A stretch of DNA of 64,000 nucleotides from positions 62,001 through 126,000 of the forward strand of contig UESW01004819.1 in the NCBI GenBank assembly GCA_900491605.1. Reading direction: 5' to 3'. The notes below the pieces were generated by a model. It was not told the DNA's origin, ran no database searches, and saw only the letters and a list, made by a program, of their open reading frames with translations. The position numbers and the translations under genes are program-made. Shown in pieces: positions 58,432 to 64,000 of this stretch (position 1 is the first letter of the stretch; the number at the start of each line of letters is the position of its first letter). Source of the stretch: Calamus simplicifolius. Taxonomy: Eukaryota; Streptophyta; Magnoliopsida; Arecales; Arecaceae.

Positions 58432-59200
58432 TATTCATCATTAAAACACAAGATAAAATTATGTCAAAATATTTCATCGATAACCTAAACTATTTTAAAA
58501 TAAATATTATATTAGTAACATATATTATTAGTATGTATTAATAACATAAACTCATTTGATAAAAAATTTTAAAAGATAAACATTAATAATATATATTTTA
58601 AAATTTTTAATAACTCTTTATTAATAACATAACTCTCTTTAATTTTAATTTCTTATTTTTAAAATATATTAATAATATATTTATTAATATATAATAATAT
58701 AAACTCATTTAAAATAAAAATTTTAAAAGATATATATTATCAGTTTTTTTAATATCTCTTTAATTATATCTCTTTATTATAAAGTCTATATTATTATACT
58801 TTATAATCTACTTTATTATAATAATTATAATTATTATAATAATATTAAAATTTTCTTTATGTTCGGCCAATCAGGGCCGAACAGAGACTGGCCAAATATG
58901 GAGTGAGGGAGGGAGGAGGAAAGGGGGCGAAGGCCTGGGAGGGAGGCGGATGCCGGGGAGGGAGGCGGAGCTTAGCTAAGGGAGGTGGAGTCGGTTGAGG
59001 GAGACGGAGCCGAGCTAGTGAGGGAAGGAGGGAGAGATCACTGGGGAAGATGGCCGCTGTAGAGGAAGACTCATCGAGAAAGAAGAGCCACTGCTGGGCG
59101 TGCCGGGGAAGGCCGGAGAAGGAGGGAGCTGCCATGAGCGAGAGGGGGGACGCTGTCGGAAGGGGGGACGCTGAGAAATTTCGTGAGGGCAAAGGAGGGG
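58432..59200. other. Right subterminal region of the MULE
   Basis: AT-rich from 58,440 to 58,855, then a GC-rich stretch with CCTCCCT-type repeats on the minus strand (58,890-59,190). Open frames in the latter are compositional and show no domain. It probably holds the PMD gene promoter and leader. Confidence 0.45.
58861..58882. repeat. Sixth 22-nt palindrome, near the MULE right end
   Basis: GTTCGGCC, AATCAG, GGCCGAAC: same arms and same six-base spacer length as the left array, about 750 bp from the right tip. Confidence 0.95.
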
Positions 59201-59631
59201 AAGGAGTAGTTTAGGTATTTTCTAAATTTAGGGGGGCTACTGAGTAATTTTGGGGGGCTATTGAGTAAAAAAAGGGGACTACTGATCATTTTGTGCGGCC
59301 AAATAGAATTTTTAAGGAAAAAGAAGGAAAAAAGTTTTGTGATAATTATACCCCTTCAGAATAGGGAATAAACCCTGAGAATGAAAGAATGAAGAATAAA
59401 AAATGAAAGAATATTTTGGTCTTCCATAAAAGTATAACTTAAATATTTTTTCCTCCCTAAGCTTACCCTCCAATTTAGGGGTTATCAGATTTACCCTCAT
59501 TGAGGGAGAAAAGAGGGAAACAGTTACTTCCATTTTCTTCCCCCTCTTTGTTTCACCCTCCTCCTAAACAAGGTAACTTATAACCTTTCTCCTTCTTTTC
59601 CTTCTCCTTCCCTCCATTCCCTAGATCCAAA
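59200..59631. repeat. MULE right terminal inverted repeat
   Basis: The minus strand reads TTTGGATCTAGGGAATGGAG at the tip, then purine-rich GGAAGGAGAAGG, and about 330 bp in, TTCTATTTGGCCGC followed by AGTAGTCCCC and AATAGCCCCCC. This matches the order in the left end with length differences. Confidence 0.7.
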
Positions 59632-59889
59632 GAAACCCTAAATAAAAAAATCAAATATGTTATTTCACTATAAAAAAGTCAAAAAGGCTTTTACATATTT
59701 TTAGGTTTGAAACCTTAATTCTCAAGGAAAGTTTGATATATTTATAGAAAGGAATTCCTTAATGTAATTAATTCATAACTAAAAATATATATTAATGATT
59801 GAAATTAGAAATTTTTTTAATAATTAGATTTTTCAAATCAAGGAAATCTTATAGATTACAAAGGATATTAAAATTAAGGAATCCTAACA
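59632..59889 (-). repeat. Element D 3' LTR, right piece
   Basis: Starts with GAAACCCTAAATAAAAAAAT and continues TATTTCACTATAAAAAAGTC, matching TATTTCAATATGAAAAAGCC at 61,498-61,520 of the intact LTR. It ends CCTAACA, followed on the minus-strand inner side by the polypurine AAGGGAAGTAGAA. Confidence 0.75.
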
Positions 59890-61310
59890 TTCTACTTCCC
59901 TTAACGCCAACCTTATCCTCAAGATTAGAAATCAACAAAATTTTTTATGCTCCTTATAGAAGTACTTCCATCTGGCCTCTTTTATTGTCCATATTTACAA
60001 CCTAATTAAAATGGAACCTTGGAACGCATGTGTTCACTGAGGCCTAGCCATAAACGATGGATCCAAAGTTCATAGGATCACCATTAAATGATGCAGTAGC
60101 TTTTATGGAGTAGGATAAGAAGTAAATCATGTAAGAACCAATCTATTGTTTGCATTAAACAAGAAGTATCATCCAAAATTATAGTACTAGCACCACCATG
60201 TATCATAGAGTTTTGCGATACCAAATAATTACTTTAAGCATATTAAATTTGTCAAACTCCTTAAGATAACTATTTAAGAAGAGACTACTGCACTAATAGT
60301 TGCTTGTAAAGGATGAATTTTGTATCAGAAAAAGAAATAGAAGCTTGATACATGCTGCTAAAATACAGTTGGCTTTTTCTAAATGTGCCATCAACTCCTT
60401 TAATTTGCATACTTGAATAATAGTCTTGATCATCTAGTGCAAGAATGTTATGGTGTCATCCCATTCACTAGGTGATTCAAATCTCATATGGTCACCCCAC
60501 CAGGAGATGGAACATATGTTACATGAAGCTTTAGACCAACATCAGAAATTATGTGTCTCCTTAGGTTTAAGTTTAGAAATAACTTGCTTTTCTATGCTAG
60601 AATAGTCATCTTCTTACTTGCATAAAACAAGTAGTTGCTCTTTCTTAAGCCTAGCCAACCCAATAGCTTCAGTTATGGTAGTTGACTAGAACATACAAGT
60701 TGCATGCTCGATCTTTTCTTTAAGTTCATCAACAAAGTAGCTTATAAAAAATTCTTCAATTAACCTTGTAGTACGGTTAATGAGTTGTTCAAATTAGGAT
60801 TGATACTTACATACTATAGAGATTTGGCACAACTTGATAAGTTCTCCATCAGAATAGAAAACTTAATGGCATGAGGTTTGGGATTGGATCATTCCTTCTA
60901 TTTTTATATAGTGATCAAATCCTTATTATCAGGTCCGATGGTTGTTGCTTCAAGATTAACTAAAATTTTCTTTTGTCATACCAATAATCATCTTTCGCAA
61001 ATCAACCAAAGCATCTCTTACTTCAACCACATTACAAGTATTTCCATCAGTTGTTTCCCCTTACTTTGCTACATATGCCTTTATCATCTCTCTTAAATCT
61101 TTCATGTTACCTTCCATACATTTTTCTATTATTGTAGATGCATTTTTTCAGCTATAATTTTTAATGTCTTAGCAATAATAAAATCTTTCTAAACTAAGGA
61201 AAATGTTCTCTCTTTTTTCCTCTCTTTCTCTATTTTTCCCACTAAATTTTTTTTGCTAGTGGGTAAAAACAAAAAATATGGCTAATGAATAACATGACAT
61301 TAGCTCTAAG
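59890..61310 (-). pseudogene. Element D gag remnant
   Basis: Broken minus-strand frames show EGNMKDLREMI then VVEVRDALVDLRKM (61,150-60,970), parallel to ASTLELQEAIDRNTHNVAEV and VKNALFDLKN in element A. Further along come YQS.FEQLINRTTRLIEEFF and AIGLARLKKEQLL. No zinc knuckle or pol remains. Confidence 0.65.
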
Positions 61311-61326
61311 CTCTAATACCAACCAT

Positions 61327-61704
61327 TGCAAAACTGTATCGTAATAATAAATAAAATAAACTTGGATCGTAACAATAAATAAAATAAAAAATTTGAAATA
61401 ACTATAACCACTTTGAGAGGATCGATCACACCTTTAAATGTGGTTGGACCTTACTTTGAGGAGGTTGAACCTCTAGATAGAAGCAACCAGAACATTATTT
61501 CAATATGAAAAAGCCAGAAGGATTGTTACATATTTATAAGTTTAAAATCCTAATTTTTTAAAGAAAATCTAATATAATTATGGAAAGGTATCCTTTAATG
61601 TAACTAATTTATAACTAAAGAAATATATTTGAGATTATAAATTTTCTTAATAAGTAGATTCCTTATAAATTTGAAAGGATATTTAAAACTAAAAGATATT
61701 AACA
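61327..61704 (-). repeat. Element D 5' LTR
   Basis: Intact 378-bp LTR directly adjoining the primer site on its inner side. It served as the reference for locating the MULE insertion in the other LTR. Confidence 0.75.
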
Positions 61705-61924
61705 AAAATCTTCTATAATTTCAAGAATTTTGCATATCTTTGGGTGCACAAATTGAAAAGGAACCCTGCCTTTTCCTCTCCTTCATTTTTCAGTTTTAGT
61801 TTCAATTGATGAATTCTTCATCAGTAAGATATCCATTTCCTTCATTCCAATTCTTTTTTTATGATATTTTTTTCATTCTATATTTTATCTCTCTTTTTTA
61901 GTTCTTTAAATTTCTGATGATCCT
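61705..61924. other. Spacer between elements D and E
   Basis: T-rich sequence; nothing recognised. Confidence 0.5.
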
Positions 61925-62928
61925 TGATGTGGCTGGTGTAGCCACAAGGGTAATTTTGGCAAAACCAAAACATTAGTGCCCCCCGGCGTCTCCAAGTCCG
62001 CCGAGTCGACCCCGACCATTTTTGGTCAGCCCCGCTCGGCCCCGGCGCCTCCAAGCCCGCCGGGTCGGCCCCGACCGTCTATGGTCGGCCCCGGCATCTC
62101 CAGCCTGCCGAGTCAGCCCCAACCGTTCCTAGTCGGCCCCGCTCGGCCCCGGCGTCTTCAGCCCGCCGGGTCAGCCCCGACCATTTCTAGTTGGCCCCGC
62201 TCGGCCCCGGCATCTCCAGTCCTCCGAGCCGGCCCTGACCATTCCTGGTCGGTCCTGCCCCGGCACCTTTGGGTCGGCGAGGTTGGCCCCGGCCATCCCC
62301 GGTCGACCCAGCTCAGCCTCGGCTCCCTCAGGAGAGTCGAGACGCCCTAGTTCCCGCCAAATCAGTCCCAGCACGGTCCTGGTAGTTCAGGACACTACCT
62401 CTCTGACCCACGCCGCCTGACAACGCCAGATCCAAAACTACCCACTAGCCATGCCGCTGACGGGACTGGACCCAACTACCCAATAGCCCCACTGGCTGAT
62501 GGGACTTAGCCCACCAACCGCCGTTTTCTCCCTCTCTGATGGGACATGACCCACCAACCAGCCCAGATTTACATAACTCCCAAGAACTCTGCAGACATTC
62601 CCTTTTCACGGAATCCCACATGGTTGTACAAGTGCCAACCCCTATAAAAAGGTGAATCCACTCAATTATTAGGTATGTGCGATAACCCCAAGGAATCACT
62701 GTCTTAGCACTCAGAGAGGAATCCCTCCTCCCTGGGAACACTTTTCATATAAAAAGAGCTCATTCGAGCTCCTTCTCAGCTGTAACCTCGATTGCTAACT
62801 TGAGCGTCAGAGGGTCCCATCGGAGAATCCCTCCGATCTTGCGACTTCTTTGCAGGCAACCTGGTGGAGCGAAGGTTCGATAATCAATCCGTTTCCCGAC
62901 GTTCAGGACCAGTGATCGGGCGTCATCA
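61925..62928 (+). repeat. Element E 5' LTR (1,004 bp)
   Basis: Starts TGATGTGGCTGG and ends GGGCGTCATCA (inverted TGATG/CATCA). The first third (about 61,980-62,345) is a GC-rich minisatellite built on GGTCGGCCCCGACC-type words. The last third is ordinary promoter/leader sequence. Confidence 0.85.
62642..62651 (+). promoter_or_regulatory. TATA-like box of element E
   Basis: CCTATAAAAAGG lies about 285 bp before the LTR end, a normal place for an LTR core promoter. Confidence 0.6.
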
Positions 62929-62929
62929 G

Positions 62930-62952
62930 ATTGGCGCACCAGGTAGGAGGAT
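62930..62952 (+). other. Element E primer binding site
   Basis: ATTGGCGCACCAGGTAGGAG immediately follows the LTR end, the TTGGCGC-type site of Tat elements. Confidence 0.8.
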
Positions 62953-62959
62953 AGTGTAG

Positions 62960-64000
62960 GATGCAGCAAGTATCTCAGGGCCTCCCTGTGCTACACCTCG
63001 ATGAACTCTACTCCCCCCTCTTTTCTTTTGAAGCCCTGGTGGTGACACGAGCTCAGGACGCTTCCATCAGCTGTCCAGTGAGGCTTCCTCCGCCAGTTAG
63101 GCAGTAGGAGGCCAATCCCCCTACTACCGATCCTCTAGTCACCTGCCCACCACCGGATGCAGCCGTCCAAACTGCAGAGCGGCTAGCCACCCTCTCCCAG
63201 CAGTCCAAACTCTCACCACTATGGTCCACGAGCTCCCAGCAGCAGTCCGTGGCCACCTAGCACCAGACTGCTCCCCCTGCCAGTCAGCAGTCAGCGAGGG
63301 GAGGCTCTCCATGGTGGAAGGCCGGTCGTCGCCCAGCTTCCCCTAGGAAGCCTCGCCGCGAGCCCCCCAAGCGGCCATGGTCCCCTGATCGTGGCCCCAG
63401 TAAATTCCCTCTGAGTTGCATCATCAGGAGGAGCCAAAGTGGAAGTCCCGACTCCCATCTCCTTCTCCTTCTCTTTCTTCTTCTTCCTCCTTTGAGCCAT
63501 CTCGAAGGGCCCCGACAATCAGCCGCCAGGTGGAGGAGCGCCGAGACGAGTACAACAAATAACTGGATGAGCTCGCAAGAAAATCAACCATCAACCGGAG
63601 GAGGAATTCGACACCCGTCCTCCTTACACCTGCCGGATATTGGAGGAGCCAGTCCCCTCCAGATTCCGCTTCCCCCAGGTAGACCCGTAGGATGGTACGA
63701 CAGATCCTCTCAACCATCTCAAGAGTTATAAAGCAATGATGCAGGTCCAGGGCACTTCAGACGCCCTTCTCTGCAAAGCCTTTCCCGCCACCCTGCGGAA
63801 GGCCGCTCGCGCATGGCACTCGCGCCTGCCCCCTCACAACATCGACTCCTTCTGAGAGCTGGAGAAGGCCTTCCTGGCACATTTCGATGCTGTCGACGGA
63901 TTCCAAGGATAGTAGATAGCCTCTTCTCTGTGCGCCAGAAGGAGGGAGAGTCGCTGTGGGATTTTATGTCCCGGTTCAAGACTGCTGCCCCCGAGGTTTA
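62960..64000 (+). pseudogene. Element E gag, 5' part
   Basis: The ATG at 62,960 starts MQQVSQGLPVLHL. A Pro/Ser/Gln-rich leader follows with stops (about 63,105 and 63,258). The gag core in another frame (63,700-63,900) reads DPLNHLKSYKAMMQVQGT, LLCKAFPATLRKAARAWHSR, then a TGA before ELEKAFLAHFDAV. The core resembles that of element B (SIMMFHGASDAILCHAFPST). It continues past the window. Confidence 0.8.

Larger units (their letters stand above)
46272..59631. mobile_element. 13.4-kb Mutator-like element (MULE) with transposase-OTU and PMD genes
   Basis: The ends are long imperfect inverted repeats. They share TTGGGATGTTTGAAGG / TTTGGATCTAGGGAATGG at the tips and, further in, TTCTATTTGGCC followed by TAGTAGCCCC / AGTAGTCCCC. 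Inside are a plus-strand transposase-OTU gene and a convergent minus-strand PMD gene, with subterminal palindromes at both ends. Subtracting two later LTR insertions leaves about 7.3 kb. Exact tips are uncertain by about 10 bp because the right duplication itself resembles the left tip. Confidence 0.85.
46165..61704 (-). mobile_element. Ty3/gypsy element D, split by the MULE
   Basis: Minus-strand element of the same family as A. 5' LTR 61,327-61,704 (ends TTAACA on the plus strand), primer site GGTTGGTATTAGAGC at 61,311-61,325, gag remnant, a polypurine tract just right of 59,889, and a 3' LTR that begins about 46,165. The 3' LTR is cut at 46,271 and resumes at 59,632. Without the MULE the element is only about 2.2 kb and lacks all pol genes. 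Confidence 0.8.
61925..64000 (+). mobile_element. Tat-type Ty3/gypsy element E, cut by the window end
   Basis: Plus-strand element with a 1,004-bp 5' LTR, a TTGGCGC primer site and the start of gag. Only the first 2.1 kb is visible. Gag has several frameshifts and stops. Confidence 0.85.

Noticed and set aside
58857..59192. Minus frame of 111 codons near the MULE right end
   Set aside because: Pro/Leu/Ser-rich low complexity from a CCTCCCT-type tract; no family resemblance.
46272..59631. Endogenous pararetrovirus or other viral insertion
   Set aside because: All polymerase-type sequence in the window fits LTR retrotransposons or a LINE; no movement protein or viral coat domain was seen.

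Overview
This is plant nuclear DNA: spliced genes with canonical GT-AG introns, AT-rich introns, an Au-family SINE and the retroelement lineages typical of a large angiosperm genome. Repeat style suggests a monocot, possibly a palm; that taxonomic guess is weak. I find one intact host gene. Nearly everything else is transposable-element DNA, much of it nested.

Left part (1-8,110): a truncated Ty1/copia element on the minus strand (LTR 2162-3599 plus gag remnants) lies against a decayed hAT transposase (3600-4860). A 5'-truncated LINE on the minus strand (5648-8089) follows, bounded by two identical 21-bp target-site duplications.

Host gene (8664-27622, minus): eight exons splice to a 299-residue plastid-type protein with a parvulin (PpiC) prolyl isomerase domain followed by a single rhodanese domain, with the active-site Cys and all splice sites intact. 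Its introns reach 6.2 and 7.4 kb and hold an Au SINE, MITE-like elements, a four-copy repeat family and LTR debris. The intergenic space upstream of its ATG is cut about 360 bp away by a retrotransposon block that fills the rest of the window.

Right part (27,982-64,000): a deleted Ty3/gypsy element A (27,982-30,891) is followed by a complete Tat-lineage Ty3/gypsy element B on the minus strand (31,041-45,290, 5-bp duplication AAATG). B encodes gag, protease, RT, two RNase H domains and integrase on the minus strand, and a spliced-looking gene on the opposite strand. Then comes a second small gypsy element D, same family as A (about 46,165-61,704, minus). Its 3' LTR is split by a 13.4-kb Mutator-like element (MULE, about 46,272-59,631).

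The MULE carries two convergent genes: FAR1-type DNA-binding domain + MULE transposase + SWIM finger + OTU cysteine protease on the plus strand, and a plant-mobile-domain (PMD, MAIN-like) protein on the minus strand. Five 22-nt palindromes at an exact 33-bp pitch sit inside its left end, and a sixth copy sits near its right end. Two younger LTR insertions interrupt the two MULE genes (48,973-51,119, duplication GATAC; 53,604-57,559, duplication CACCC). Both MULE genes also have stops and frameshifts, so this copy is dead. The window ends inside another Tat-type element E (61,925 onward). The MULE, with its protease and PMD cargo and its subterminal palindrome array, is the best candidate for an under-described system here.
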